DNA of 64,000 bases, from NCBI GenBank assembly GCA_950054195.1, contig CATLPG010000005.1, forward strand, positions 35,681-99,680, given 5' to 3'. The stretch comes from an uncultured Saccharospirillaceae bacterium. Its GTDB lineage: Bacteria; Bacteroidota; Bacteroidia; Flavobacteriales_D; CAJJDF01. The notes beneath the pieces were generated by a model, which made no database searches, was not told where the DNA came from, and saw only the letters and a program-made list of their open reading frames with translations. A program made the translations under genes and the position numbers. This document shows positions 18,936 to 28,299 of this stretch, in pieces. Position 1 is the first letter of the stretch; each line of letters begins with the position of its first letter.

Positions 18936-19390
18936 AAGTTAAAAATATTTATTGGTTTCTATAAAACTAGCTGTTAGCTAATTACTGTTTTGTGTAAGTG
19001 AAAATGCTTATTCGAAAATCAGTACACAAAAGTGGAAAAAAAAGCTCCTCGTTCCAATTTTAAAAATCCACAAAGATTTACACTTATTAACAAAAGAATC
19101 GTTAACTGCTTGTAGAATCTAGGGTTCAAGTTTTTTAAAGAAAATTTAATGGATTTTTTTTTATAAAAACTTGTGTTTTTGGATTCTTATTTTTAGTGAG
19201 CGTTGTAGCGAGATATAAGTTTCAGTTGCTTGATTGTATTACACTTATATGTAGCTTGTTTAATTATTTTAATATAGCTAATATTAGGATTAAAAGTCAA
19301 GTGATTTTTGATTAAAATCATCTTTATTGTCATTTTGTTTGCATCACAAGAAAAATCTGTTTTTTATGTGATGCTAAATTTAATGTCACA
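18936..19390. other. 455-base intergenic region upstream of nrdB
   Basis: AT-rich, with stops in every frame and no convincing gene. It holds the nrdB upstream region with the inverted repeat at 18988-19031. It also has a hairpin at 19341-19374, in which GCATCAC and GTGATGC enclose a second small stem of A5/T5. That hairpin lies 17 bases past the stop of the minus-strand gene at 19391, but lacks a T tract. Confidence 0.6.
18988..19031. promoter_or_regulatory. inverted-repeat pair upstream of nrdB
   Basis: TTTTGTGTA at 18988-18996 and its exact reverse complement TACACAAAA at 19023-19031, with centres about 35 bases apart (a bit over three helical turns). Paired sites a few turns apart ahead of nrd genes are typical of NrdR control, and ACAC/GTGT cores occur in NrdR boxes, but the full 16-base NrdR consensus is not met. 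Assignment is inference. Confidence 0.4.
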
Positions 19391-20029
19391 CTACTTTAAA
19401 AAGTCATTTAAACATTCAAAAAGTTGAATAAAGTCCTCTCTATCTTTGGTAGGGTATCTTTCTTGATAAAAATTAGGCATGTATGACTTTTTGTAAACAG
19501 TGTTATTTTTAGTCAACTGAAAATAAAAAATTGAGACAGTTTTTCCCCCGCTGTTAGTTAGCCCAATCTTAGTTGAGGTATCCATGAATAAATTAAGCGA
19601 ATCATTGTTAAAAGAAGAAAGTTTTTCAATGTCACAATTGAAGGGAGTTTTCCTTGTTTTAGTTTTTTTAATGCTTTTAATTTTTAGCTTATTAAATCCA
19701 GTCTTTTTGTAGCAAAGTTTGAGTTCAAATATATTATCTCCTTTTGTTCCAATCCCTTTCAAATATCCTCTTTTTTTGAAGGAGTTGTTGTTTAAAATAA
19801 TAAACGAGTCATACTTCTTTTGTAGCTTGTAAAAACGTTGGCTGAACGAATAATTTTCATTGTCACTTGTTGAATCTTTTGATTGAGATTCGCATGGTTG
19901 TATAGTTGAAATGATAAATAGTGATAACAGATACTTTTTTAATCTAATACTTGGCTTCGATTTGGCTATATTTCGATGCGTTTTTGACAAAAAACATATT
20001 TTAAAAAGAATATTTAAAAAAAAACGCAT
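19391..20029 (-). CDS. hypothetical protein, possibly exported
   Basis: A 212-residue open frame of unknown family. A hydrophobic segment (KKYLLSLFIISTIQPC, about residues 32-47) could be a signal sequence, although the residues before the Cys do not make a good lipobox. The rest is polar, with SFSQRFYKLQKKYDSF and a C-terminal DREDFIQLFECLNDFL. The ATG at 20029 lies inside the stem of the tRNA-Cys terminator, so it is doubtful; TTG at 19990 would give a better-placed signal peptide. Codon use is AT-rich and lysine-heavy. No partner gene. Confidence 0.5.
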   Translation of the reverse strand: MRFFLNILFKICFLSKTHRNIAKSKPSIRLKKYLLSLFIISTIQPCESQSKDSTSDNENYSFSQRFYKLQKKYDSFIILNNNSFKKRGYLKGIGTKGDNIFELKLCYKKTGFNKLKIKSIKKTKTRKTPFNCDIEKLSSFNNDSLNLFMDTSTKIGLTNSGGKTVSIFYFQLTKNNTVYKKSYMPNFYQERYPTKDREDFIQLFECLNDFLK

Positions 20030-20054
20030 CTTTTAGAAGTCTAAAAGATGCGTT
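20015..20054 (-). terminator. intrinsic terminator of tRNA-Cys
   Basis: A perfect 15-base inverted repeat (20023-20037 with 20040-20054) starts one base past the encoded CCA end of the tRNA. On the minus strand it is followed by a run of about nine T, a textbook strong terminator. Confidence 0.85.
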
Positions 20055-20055
20055 G

Positions 20056-20129
20056 TGGAGGTCGCGAGCGGATTCGAACCGCTGTAAAAGGTTTTGCAGA
20101 CCTCTGCCTAGCCGCTCGGCCACGCGACC
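20056..20129 (-). tRNA. trnC: tRNA-Cys (GCA)
   Basis: Minus-strand cloverleaf: acceptor GGTCGCG/CGCGACC, D arm GCC...GGC, anticodon loop CTGCAAA with anticodon GCA, and T arm AGCGG-TTCGAAT-CCGCT. The discriminator is U73, as required for cysteine, and CCA is encoded. No large variable arm. Confidence 0.95.
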
Positions 20130-20251
20130 TTAAATTTAAGGAAGCCAAATTTACTAAAAGGATACGATCTAACAAATCTTAATATTGTTTTATTTTTTTA
20201 AGCATGTTTTTTTATCGTTTATTACTTGTTAAAAAGTAAATCTTTTAGAGG

Positions 20252-20283
20252 TTGTTTTTTTCTTATTCAAAAAGGTATCTTTG
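20252..20283 (+). promoter_or_regulatory. candidate dnaN promoter (Bacteroidota type)
   Basis: TTG at 20252-20254 and TATCTTTG at 20276-20283, separated by 21 bases, fit the -33/-7 pattern (TTG, TAnnTTTG) of the Bacteroidota primary sigma factor. The dnaN ATG is 23 bases downstream. Confidence 0.6.
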
Positions 20284-20306
20284 GCTTCAATTAAATAGAT
20301 GCTCAG

Positions 20307-21428
20307 ATGAAATTTATTGTATCAAGCACAGCGTTGTTAAAAGAATTACAAGCAATAAGTGGTGTGTTAAGCACAAACAATACGTTGCCAATTTTAGATA
20401 ATTTTTTATTCGATATCACAAGTAAAAGACTTGTTATAACAGCTTCAGACTTAGAAACAACTATGTCTGCGGGGTTAGATGTTGAATCAAAAGAAGATGG
20501 TTCGGTAGCTGTTCCAGCTAAGTTGTTGCTGGATACCTTAAAAACATTTCCTGAGCAGCCGCTAACGTTTACTGTTGATACTGAAAATTTCGGGATCGAA
20601 ATTAAGTCTGATCAAGGGAAATATAAATTGAGTGGACAAAATAGTGCGGAATTTCCGAAAACTCCAGAGGTTGAATCACCAGCTTCTATCACGATTCCTG
20701 CTGATGTTTTATCAAGAGCAATTAATAAAACATTGTTTGCAACAGGTAATGATGATTTAAGGCCTGTGATGAGTGGGGTTTATTTCCAGTTAGAAAGGGA
20801 AGGGGTAACACTTGCTTCAACTGATGCTCACAAGCTTGTGAGGTATAAAAACACAAATGCGAAAGCAGATAAAGAATCAGCATTTATTGTGCCTAAAAAA
20901 CCATTGAACTTGCTGAAAAATTTAGTGGCAAACACAGCGGATAATGTGCATGTGGAGTATAACGAATCTAATGTTCACTTTAAGTTTGATGAATTTGATT
21001 TAGTTTGTCGATTAATTGACGGGAAATACCCTAACTATGAAGCGGTTATTCCTAAGAAAAACCCGAACAAATTAACAATCGCTAGAAAGGATTTGTTGAA
21101 CTCAATTAAAAGGGTGTCTATTTTTGCTAATAAATCAACAAACCAGGTGCGTTTTAAAATTGCTGGAAGCGAATTGTCAATCAGTGCAGAAGATCTAGAT
21201 TTCTCTAACGAAGCAAATGAGCGTTTAACATGTAGCTATGATGGAGCCGATATTGAAATTGGTTTCAATTCTAGGTTTATTATGGAAATGCTTTCCAATT
21301 TAGAGACTGAGAATATAAATATAGAATTAAGCGACCCAAGTAGGGCGGGTATTATTCTTCCTGTTGAAAGCGATATAGAAGGAGAGGATATCTTGATGTT
21401 AGTAATGCCTGTTATGCTAAATAAATAG
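20307..21428 (+). CDS. dnaN: DNA polymerase III beta subunit (sliding clamp)
   Basis: A 373-residue ring-forming processivity clamp. The N-terminus MKFIVSSTALLKELQAISGV, the NTLPILDNFLF segment, domain-2 SAEFPKTPEVE and TDAHKLVRYK, and the C-terminal LMLVMPVML are all characteristic. Three repeats of about 120 residues make the clamp fold; it dimerises on DNA and binds polymerases and repair factors. It stands alone here rather than next to dnaA, so this is not evidence of an origin. A good promoter lies just upstream. Confidence 0.97.
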   Translation: MKFIVSSTALLKELQAISGVLSTNNTLPILDNFLFDITSKRLVITASDLETTMSAGLDVESKEDGSVAVPAKLLLDTLKTFPEQPLTFTVDTENFGIEIKSDQGKYKLSGQNSAEFPKTPEVESPASITIPADVLSRAINKTLFATGNDDLRPVMSGVYFQLEREGVTLASTDAHKLVRYKNTNAKADKESAFIVPKKPLNLLKNLVANTADNVHVEYNESNVHFKFDEFDLVCRLIDGKYPNYEAVIPKKNPNKLTIARKDLLNSIKRVSIFANKSTNQVRFKIAGSELSISAEDLDFSNEANERLTCSYDGADIEIGFNSRFIMEMLSNLETENINIELSDPSRAGIILPVESDIEGEDILMLVMPVMLNK

Positions 21429-21533
21429 TTTTTTTGATCATTATTGTTTAACATATTTTAATTCCCTTTAACGTTCTTTAACGCGGTTGGATGTTTTCTT
21501 TTTTCATTTTTGTCAAAATAAAATCAAACAAAA

Positions 21534-22166
21534 ATGAAAAAGAAATTAAAAAATGTAAGTGTGTTGCTTTTAATTGCATCACTTGGATCTTGTACAATTA
21601 CAAAAAGACAACATAGATCAGGTTATCACATCGAAAAAAGGAATTTATTTGCTTATTCTTTGAAAAATAGTGTCTCGAAAAAGGCAACAAAAAAAATAGA
21701 TGGAGAGACTCCATTAATAGGTCAAAGCATTATAGCAGAAGATGATGTAAATAAAACTGATTTTAAGGTTAAATCAAAGCCTAAACTAAAGGGACAAATT
21801 GAAAAACTTACTCATATTAAAGTTCCAGTCCTTCAAAAAGAAGAAGCTAAAAGTGTTGTTTCTAATAAAAAAAATGTTGCTAGTAGCGAAGTTAAATATT
21901 TACAAAAGGAAAAATCTGGTAAAGTTGAGATTGGAGAAAAAGAAATTTGGTCTTATATGGGGTTAATCTTTACCATTTTAATGGCTTTGTTTCCTTTGTT
22001 TATAGGAGTTCCGGCATTGATTTACAGTGTTAAAGGCTTAAAAAGTAATAAGAGAAAAATGTCTCGATGGACATTGGTTATTACTATTTTGCTTTTTCTA
22101 CTAATGATTATTTCTTGGGTAAATGTTGGAATGATTTATTTTCAAGGACTATACTTTGTTTTTTAA
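21534..22166 (+). CDS. lipoprotein with two C-terminal membrane helices, function unknown
   Basis: A 210-residue protein. A lipoprotein signal ends at Cys20 (LLLIASLGSC). A basic, lysine-rich central part (about residues 25-135) is followed by two hydrophobic stretches: GLIFTILMALFPLFIGVPAL (about 147-168) and TLVITILLFLLMIISWVNV (about 181-200). The combination of a lipid anchor and helices suggests an inner-membrane protein. Similar small lipoproteins with a DUF4190-like tail are common in this phylum, but no role is known. Single gene between dnaN and purL. Confidence 0.65.
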   Translation: MKKKLKNVSVLLLIASLGSCTITKRQHRSGYHIEKRNLFAYSLKNSVSKKATKKIDGETPLIGQSIIAEDDVNKTDFKVKSKPKLKGQIEKLTHIKVPVLQKEEAKSVVSNKKNVASSEVKYLQKEKSGKVEIGEKEIWSYMGLIFTILMALFPLFIGVPALIYSVKGLKSNKRKMSRWTLVITILLFLLMIISWVNVGMIYFQGLYFVF

Positions 22167-22265
22167 TTACAAGATTCATGATTTAAATCTGTTATTATGT
22201 TAATAACCTTTTTGATTGGTTAAAGTTTCCTTTTAGTAGATTTAGATAGGGATAAATAAAAAAGC

Positions 22266-22273
22266 TATTTTTG
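22266..22273 (+). promoter_or_regulatory. candidate purL -7 promoter box
   Basis: TATTTTTG fits TAnnTTTG and lies 28 bases before the purL ATG. No clear TTG box is found at the expected upstream distance. Confidence 0.45.
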
Positions 22274-22301
22274 CTTATCAATTACTAAGTGTATTTATCT
22301 C

Positions 22302-24539
22302 ATGCAAAAAACAGATACCCAGCCAGCAACACTAGAGCAAGCAAAAGAGTTAGGTTTATTAGAGTCAGAGTTTGAGCAAATCAAAGAAATTTTAGGACGT
22401 ACACCTAATTTTACAGAAACATGTATATACTCTGCTATGTGGAGTGAACATTGTTCTTACAAAAACTCAATAAAGTATTTAAAAACATTACCTAGAGATG
22501 GTGCTCATATGCTAGTAAAAGCAGGAGAGGAAAATGCTGGACTAGTTGATATAGGGAACGGATTGGCTTGTGCTTTTAAAATAGAATCTCACAACCATCC
22601 TTCAGCATTAGAACCTTATCAAGGAGCTGCTACAGGAGTTGGAGGAATTAACAGAGATATCTTTACAATGGGAGCTCGACCAGTTGCTCAATTAAATTCA
22701 CTTCGTTTTGGGAATATCGATTCTGATCGTACAAAGTGGTTGTTAAAAGGGGTGACCAAAGGAATAGGAGATTATGGTAATGCATTTGGCATACCAACTG
22801 TTGGAGGAGAAGTGTTTTTTGATGAATCATTTAATACGAACCCACTAGTAAATGCCTTTTCTGCTGGAATTATGAAAGTAGGAGGGACAATTTCTGCAAC
22901 GTCATATGGTGAAGGTAATCCTGTTTTTATTGTGGGTTCAGCGACAGGTAAAGATGGTATTTTAGGAGCTTCTTTTGCTTCAAAAGATATTACGGAAGAC
23001 TCAGTAAATGATTTACCAGCAGTTCAAGTTGGAGACCCATTTCAAGAAAAGTTACTTTTAGAAGCGACACTCGAATTAGCTAAAACTGATGCCATTGTTG
23101 GAATGCAAGATATGGGAGCGGCAGGAATTACGTGTTCAACTTCTGAAATGAGTGGAAAAGAAGGCTTTGGAATGGATGTTTGGTTAGATAAAGTACCAAC
23201 CAGACAAGATAATATGAAGCCTTTTGAAATTCTTTGCTCCGAATCGCAAGAACGTATGCTTGTTGTTGTTCATAAAGGAAAAGAGCAAGTTGTTCAAGAT
23301 ATTTTTGATAAATGGGATTTAAATTGTGTTCAAATAGGTGTTGTAACTAAAGGAGGTATTCTTAATTATTACATGTATGATGAGCTGGTTGCATCTACCC
23401 CTGCAGAACCATTAGTTTTAGGAGGTGGAGCCCCAGTTTATGATAGAGAATTTAAAGAACCAGCGTATTACCAAGAATATAAAAAGTTTGATTTAAATAC
23501 GGTTCAAGAGCCAACAGATTATAAAGAGGTTGCTATGCAATTGATTCAACTACCAAATGTTGCTTCAAAAAGATTTGTTTACGAACAATATGACTCTATG
23601 GTGGGTACGGTAAACATGAGTACAAATAATCCGTCTGATGCAGCTTTAGTAAATGTTAAAGGAACTGATACTGCTTTGGCGATGACAGTAGATTGTAACT
23701 CTCGTTACGTACATGCTGATCCAGTAAAAGGGACAGAGATAGCAGTTTCTGAAGCTGCTAGGAATATCGTGTGTTCAGGAGGAATCCCATCAGCAATTAC
23801 AAATTGCTTGAATTTTGGAAACCCTTACAATCCCGAAAGTTACTGGCAGTTTGTTGGAGCTATTAAAGGAATGGGAAATGCTTGTAGAAAGTTTGATACT
23901 CCAGTTACAGGCGGAAACGTTAGTTTTTATAACCAAACATCAATAGATGGAGTTGAAACTCCCGTATTTCCAACACCAACAATTGGTATGATTGGAATTG
24001 TCCCCTCTAAGGATAATGTGATGAGTATTCCATTTAAAAATAATGAAGATCATATCTTTTTAATTGGTGAGTCAAAAAATGATATTTCCAGTTCAGAGTA
24101 TTTAGCAAATATTGTTGGAGTTAAAGGATCGCCAGCTCCCGCTTTTGATTTAGATGAAGAGTATCAGTTACAAGAAACAATTAAAGAGTTAATTAATAAT
24201 AAGCTAATCAATGCAGCCCATGATTGTGCAGATGGAGGATTGTTTACTGCTGTTTTTGAAATGGCTTATCCTAATGCCTTTGGTTTTGAAATAACAAGTG
24301 ATTCCGAACTAAGAAAAGATGCTTTTTTATTCGGAGAAGCTCAAAGTAGGGTAGTCGTTGGAGTTTCTGATGATAAGCTAGATGCTTTTGTGGAGTTTAT
24401 GGCACAATCAGAAACAGCATTTAGTCAATTAGGAAATGTAACCAAACAAGATGTAGTAGTTGATGAGGAGAACTGGGGCAATATCAATGAAATAAAAGCC
24501 TTATATTTAACGTCAATTGAAAATAAAATGAATAAATAA
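22302..24539 (+). CDS. purL: phosphoribosylformylglycinamidine synthase, small type (PurL)
   Basis: A 745-residue ATP-dependent synthetase that makes FGAM from FGAR in de novo purine synthesis. Signatures: [14 protein letters not shown] near the N-terminus, [21 protein letters not shown] (key residues H-N-H-P-S-A), [16 protein letters not shown], and the second-half [16 protein letters not shown] and [12 protein letters not shown]. The length is that of the small PurL, which needs separate PurS and PurQ subunits; neither is in this window. Five bases separate it from the following FKBP lipoprotein gene, so the two probably share a transcript. Confidence 0.95.
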   Translation: MQKTDTQPATLEQAKELGLLESEFEQIKEILGRTPNFTETCIYSAMWSEHCSYKNSIKYLKTLPRDGAHMLVKAGEENAGLVDIGNGLACAFKIESHNHPSALEPYQGAATGVGGINRDIFTMGARPVAQLNSLRFGNIDSDRTKWLLKGVTKGIGDYGNAFGIPTVGGEVFFDESFNTNPLVNAFSAGIMKVGGTISATSYGEGNPVFIVGSATGKDGILGASFASKDITEDSVNDLPAVQVGDPFQEKLLLEATLELAKTDAIVGMQDMGAAGITCSTSEMSGKEGFGMDVWLDKVPTRQDNMKPFEILCSESQERMLVVVHKGKEQVVQDIFDKWDLNCVQIGVVTKGGILNYYMYDELVASTPAEPLVLGGGAPVYDREFKEPAYYQEYKKFDLNTVQEPTDYKEVAMQLIQLPNVASKRFVYEQYDSMVGTVNMSTNNPSDAALVNVKGTDTALAMTVDCNSRYVHADPVKGTEIAVSEAARNIVCSGGIPSAITNCLNFGNPYNPESYWQFVGAIKGMGNACRKFDTPVTGGNVSFYNQTSIDGVETPVFPTPTIGMIGIVPSKDNVMSIPFKNNEDHIFLIGESKNDISSSEYLANIVGVKGSPAPAFDLDEEYQLQETIKELINNKLINAAHDCADGGLFTAVFEMAYPNAFGFEITSDSELRKDAFLFGEAQSRVVVGVSDDKLDAFVEFMAQSETAFSQLGNVTKQDVVVDEENWGNINEIKALYLTSIENKMNK

Positions 24540-24544
24540 GCCTA

Positions 24545-25705
24545 ATGAAAAAAAACATTTTAATAGCTTCTAGTATCATCCTTTTATCATCGTGTGTAAC
24601 AAAAAAGCACCATAATGAGCTTGTTGAGCAAGCATTAGATTCACAAGAAAAAATAGAAAAGTTAGAGAAGGAAAAATTGGAGCTAAAAGAAAACTTACAA
24701 AAACAATTAACAGCTGTTAAAGAAGAAAAAGTTGAGCTAGCAGGAAAGTATTTCTCAGAAAAAGCTAAAGCAAATTTTTTAGAGCAAGAAGTAATTGAAA
24801 AAGAAGAAAAAAATAAAGCTTTACAGGCCAAAGTTTCAAAAAATACAGAAAGCAACACATACGATTTGTCGGTAGAAATAGATAAAGTTAGTTATAGTTT
24901 AGGTGCTAATACCGCAAAAGGAATGAGCGATCAAGGGTTAAAAGCAATAAAGTTTAACGCGTTTGCACAAGGATTTAATGATGTATATAGCAATAACCCT
25001 GTAAAATTAACTCCAGATCAAGCACAAGCAGCCTTGCAAGGCTTTTTTAATAAAACCGAAGAAAACAAAATAAATAAACAAGAAATAAAACAAACACAGC
25101 CAATGAATTTAGAAAACGAAATTGACAAAGTTAGTTATAGTGTAGCAGTTAATATTGCTCAAAATATCAAAAGCCAAGGATTAACGGAGATTAATCAATC
25201 GGCATTTGCTCAAGGGATTAAAGATGTTTACGAAAGTAATACAGCAAAAATTGATGAAGCAGAAGCTCAACAAATTTTACAATCATTTTTCCAAAAACAA
25301 CAAGAAAAACAATTTATTGTAGCTAAAGAAGCAGGAGAAAACTTTCTTGAGTTTAACGCAAAAAGAGAAGAAGTAACTGTATTACCAAGCGGTTTACAGT
25401 ACGAAGTAATCAAAATGGGAGATGGAGAAAAACCAACAGCAGAGAGTACTGTTAAAACACATTACCACGGTACGTTAATTGATGGTGATGTATTTGATAG
25501 TTCTGTTGAAAGAGGAGAACCAATTTCATTCCCTGTTGGTGGAGTAATTGCAGGTTGGACAGAAGCGTTACAATTAATGCCTGTTGGTTCTAAATGGAAA
25601 TTATATATTCCTTATAACTTGGCTTACGGAGAAAGAGGAGCAGGACAAAAAATTGGACCTTATTCTGCACTAGTTTTTGAAGTTGAGCTATTAGGAATTG
25701 AATAA
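24545..25705 (+). CDS. FKBP-type peptidyl-prolyl isomerase lipoprotein with duplicated N-domain
   Basis: A 386-residue lipoprotein (IILLSSC, Cys17). A coiled coil of about 70 residues (about 25-100) is followed by two copies of the FKBP N-terminal dimerisation domain. Both begin IDKVSYS, at residues 112 and about 190, and contain AFAQGxxDVYxxN. The C-terminal FKBP domain (about 280-386) has VKTHYHGTLIDGDVFDSS and LAYGERGAG. It is likely a periplasmic or outer-membrane-attached folding catalyst similar to FkpA/Mip. It runs into a small beta-barrel gene four bases later; a second FKBP lipoprotein follows. Confidence 0.88.
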   Translation: MKKNILIASSIILLSSCVTKKHHNELVEQALDSQEKIEKLEKEKLELKENLQKQLTAVKEEKVELAGKYFSEKAKANFLEQEVIEKEEKNKALQAKVSKNTESNTYDLSVEIDKVSYSLGANTAKGMSDQGLKAIKFNAFAQGFNDVYSNNPVKLTPDQAQAALQGFFNKTEENKINKQEIKQTQPMNLENEIDKVSYSVAVNIAQNIKSQGLTEINQSAFAQGIKDVYESNTAKIDEAEAQQILQSFFQKQQEKQFIVAKEAGENFLEFNAKREEVTVLPSGLQYEVIKMGDGEKPTAESTVKTHYHGTLIDGDVFDSSVERGEPISFPVGGVIAGWTEALQLMPVGSKWKLYIPYNLAYGERGAGQKIGPYSALVFEVELLGIE

Positions 25706-25709
25706 ATCC

Positions 25710-26177
25710 ATGTTAAGGTTTTCAATTTTAATAGTATTCATTTGCTCTTTTTCTTTTGGAAAAGCACAGGATTATCAAACAGGTATTGGTGTTAGAGGAG
25801 GTTTGTCAAATGGAATTACAGTAAAGCATTTTATTAACTCTAATCAAGCTGTAGAAGGGATTTTAACTTCTAGATGGAGAGGATTTAATATTACTGGACT
25901 TTTCGAAATTGATCATTCATTAAGCCCAGAACGACTGCATTGGTATTATGGAGTTGGAGGACATGTTGGATTTTGGAATGGATATAAAAACCACCCTTGG
26001 TTTAAAGATGATCGCTCTTACACAGTAATAGGTGTTGATGCTATCTTAGGGCTAGAGTATAATATTGAGGAGATACCTGTTAATATAAGTTTAGACTGGA
26101 AGCCTGCCTTTAACCTTATAGGTTATCAGGGGTTTTGGGGAGATACTTTTGCATTATCTGTAAGATATATCTTCTGA
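25710..26177 (+). CDS. small outer-membrane beta-barrel protein
   Basis: A 155-residue protein with a signal peptide (MLRFSILIVFICSFSFGKAQ), then alternating strands with glycine and aromatic residues (GIGVRGGLSNGITVKHF, YYGVGGHVGFW). It ends in a strand closing with Phe (FALSVRYIF), the usual C-terminus of outer-membrane barrels. I use the ATG at 25710; the longer frame starts at a TTG at 25698 that overlaps the upstream gene. It is sandwiched between two FKBP lipoproteins, which hints that those isomerases help fold barrels such as this one (inference). Confidence 0.78.
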   Translation: MLRFSILIVFICSFSFGKAQDYQTGIGVRGGLSNGITVKHFINSNQAVEGILTSRWRGFNITGLFEIDHSLSPERLHWYYGVGGHVGFWNGYKNHPWFKDDRSYTVIGVDAILGLEYNIEEIPVNISLDWKPAFNLIGYQGFWGDTFALSVRYIF

Positions 26178-26201
26178 ATTTTTTAAAAACAAATTTATAA
26201 T

Positions 26202-27128
26202 ATGAAAAAAATTATTTTAGGAGCAACAGCTCCATTTCTTATACTTGCTTCGTGCAACAATGAGAAAAAATCAGAAAAATTTACTTCTGAAAACATTAGT
26301 ACTTTATCAGATTCTATTAGTTATTACATAGGGTCGGATATTGGTAATGCACTTAAAAGAAGTAAATTCCAAAAGTTTTTTGATGCAAGTGCCTTTAAAG
26401 CAGGTTATGAGGCAAAAACAAATGGCGAAGAGTTACTATTAGGTTTGCAAGAAAGTCAACCTTTTATGCAGCAGTTTTTCGCTAAGCAACAAGGAACAGT
26501 ACCACCAGAAGGACCATTTACATATAAAGTAGGAACGTTTGATGGATTAAAAACTGCTGGAGATAGTATTAGTTATTTGAATGGTGTTTCTTTAGCTCAA
26601 GGATTAAAAACGAGTAATCTAGAGTCGTACTACAATGAGCCAGCTTTTTTAGGAGGTTTAAACCACAGTGTAAATGAGGATAGCATTTTAGTTGATGCAT
26701 CTGTAATGAGACAAAAACTCCAATCTATTATTTTTAAAGAAAAAATAGGAAAGCAAACAACTTTCTTAAATGAAATTTCTCGTAAAGAAGGTGTTACAAC
26801 ATTACCTAGTGGATTAAGGTACGAGGTGATAAAAATGGGAACTGGTCCTAAACCAACAGCAAACGATATTGTTGAAACGCATTACCATGGAACACTAACT
26901 GATGGAACTGTATTTGATAGCTCTGTAGAAAGAGGTGAGCCTGCAAAGTTTGGTGTGAGTCAAGTAATTCCAGCTTGGACAGAAGCATTACAATTAATGC
27001 CTGTTGGTTCTAAATGGAAATTATATTGCCCATCTGATTTGGCTTATGGTGAAAGAGGATCTCCTCCAAGAATTGGTCCACATGAACCACTTATTTTTGA
27101 AGTAGAGTTATTGGGTATAGCTCAGTAG
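26202..27128 (+). CDS. FKBP-type peptidyl-prolyl isomerase lipoprotein
   Basis: A 308-residue lipoprotein (LILASC, Cys18), paralogous to the gene at 24545. Two N-domain-like segments (SDSISYYIGSDIGNAL and GDSISYLNGVSLAQGL) precede an FKBP domain (VETHYHGTLTDGTVFDSS, LAYGERGSPPRIGPH). The FKBP domains of the two paralogues share runs such as WTEALQLMPVGSKWKLY, and the DNA is nearly identical there, consistent with a local duplication. A strong terminator follows. Confidence 0.88.
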   Translation: MKKIILGATAPFLILASCNNEKKSEKFTSENISTLSDSISYYIGSDIGNALKRSKFQKFFDASAFKAGYEAKTNGEELLLGLQESQPFMQQFFAKQQGTVPPEGPFTYKVGTFDGLKTAGDSISYLNGVSLAQGLKTSNLESYYNEPAFLGGLNHSVNEDSILVDASVMRQKLQSIIFKEKIGKQTTFLNEISRKEGVTTLPSGLRYEVIKMGTGPKPTANDIVETHYHGTLTDGTVFDSSVERGEPAKFGVSQVIPAWTEALQLMPVGSKWKLYCPSDLAYGERGSPPRIGPHEPLIFEVELLGIAQ

Positions 27129-27154
27129 TTAAAGATTTAGTTCATAAATAAACA

Positions 27155-27185
27155 AAGGCTTCCAAACGTGGGAGCCTTTTGTTTT
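27155..27185 (+). terminator. intrinsic terminator after the second FKBP gene
   Basis: AAGGCTTCC (27155-27163) pairs with GGGAGCCTT (27170-27178), with one G-U pair, a six-base loop, then TTTTGTTTT. It ends the purL-FKBP-barrel-FKBP run. Confidence 0.8.
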
Positions 27186-27374
27186 ATGGCACCTTTTCAG
27201 TTAAAAAGAAAAAACAACCAACCAAAGCTAAAAATACAAACACAACCATAATACATATATTTACTTGTTCAACATCATCTTCAAATAAAAGACGAATTAA
27301 AAATTAAATAGGTTGGTTGTAATAATGAGTAAATGATTTAACGGATTGTTTTACACCGCTAAAGGTTAAATAAA

Positions 27375-28275
27375 CTAATATCTATTGTATACTGGAGAGC
27401 GTAAATCAGCAATACTAGGATGATTTATTGCCAAATCTATCTGATTTAAAAATGCTTGTTTATCTTTTCCTAAAACTCCTTTTAGCACCAGTATATTGGA
27501 AGCATGATCAGACCTGAAAATAGTATTGTTTAGAGAAAGATTTTCCATGAAAAGTTTCATTTCTGTAAATAACTCTAGCTGATTCAATTGCTCAAATTCA
27601 ACAGAAATTTTATTACTCAAGCGATTTTTAAAATGGTCAAACCCTCTGTGAGTGGTCAATACCAGTGTAGATGCAAATTTTGGTTGAGTTTCATTCAACA
27701 CTTTGGCTGATTGTATCGCGTGTTGCTTGCTAAAATACTTTCCCCCAACTCCGTTAATAATCATTACCGAACAGTCCATGCCAGCCTTTATTCCTTTGTT
27801 TATTCCTTCAATAGTAGATTGATGCGTTTCTCCTTTTTTTATGTATTCAAGCACCTGATCATCGCCAGATTCAATACCCACATAAAGTAAGGTTAAACCA
27901 GCTTGATATAAGTCTTTAAGTTCTTCTGCAGACTTTCGGTTTAAATTATTTGGAGAAGCATAAGTTGAAACTCTTTTAAGGTTAGGAAATGTGTCTTTAA
28001 TTTTTTCTAAGATTCGAAGTAAGCGTTTAGTAGAAAGTACCAAAGGATCTCCATCAGCTATAAATACTTTTGTGATTGCATGCTTATATGGTTCAAATGC
28101 TTCAATGTCAGCAAAAAACATCTTCTTCCCTTCTTGCTTTAAATCGTTTGGTAGTATACATTTCACAAAACGAACACTCATTCCAGCTACATCCTAAAGT
28201 TGCTTGTATAATTAATGACCTGCCTTCACTAGGTGGTCTAAATAAGGGTTCATCGTATTGAATAGGAAAGTGCAT
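27375..28275 (-). pseudogene. radical SAM protein, frameshifted at a six-base homopolymer
   Basis: Two overlapping frames together make one radical SAM protein of about 300 residues. The first part starts at ATG 28275 (MHFPIQYDEPLFRPPSEG) and carries the iron-sulphur motif LGCSWNECSFCEMY (CX4CX2C). It then runs ARREEDV into a stop. The rest, in the next frame, continues FADIEAFEPYKH, then VFIADGDPLVLSTKRLL, LYVGIESGDDQVLEYIKKG and INGVGGKYFSKQHA. Continuity is restored if the run of six A (28113-28118, plus strand) had five. The family is an Elp3-like radical SAM group common in Bacteroidota with unknown substrate. The shift may be a real mutation, an assembly error or translational slippage. 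Last gene of the polA-haemoglobin-DUF1456 run. Confidence 0.8.
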
Positions 28276-28299
28276 AGAAAAAATTATTGTAGGTGCTTA

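Noticed and set aside
20307..21428. dnaN as a hint of the replication origin
   Set aside because: No dnaA, no clustered DnaA boxes and no AT-rich unwinding region nearby; dnaN is often away from the origin in Bacteroidota.
27184..27303. Minus-strand frame of 39 codons with a membrane-like helix (VVFVFLALVGCFFFL)
   Set aside because: It has no usable start codon upstream of the helix except a rare ATT, and overlaps the FKBP terminator; not enough for a gene call.
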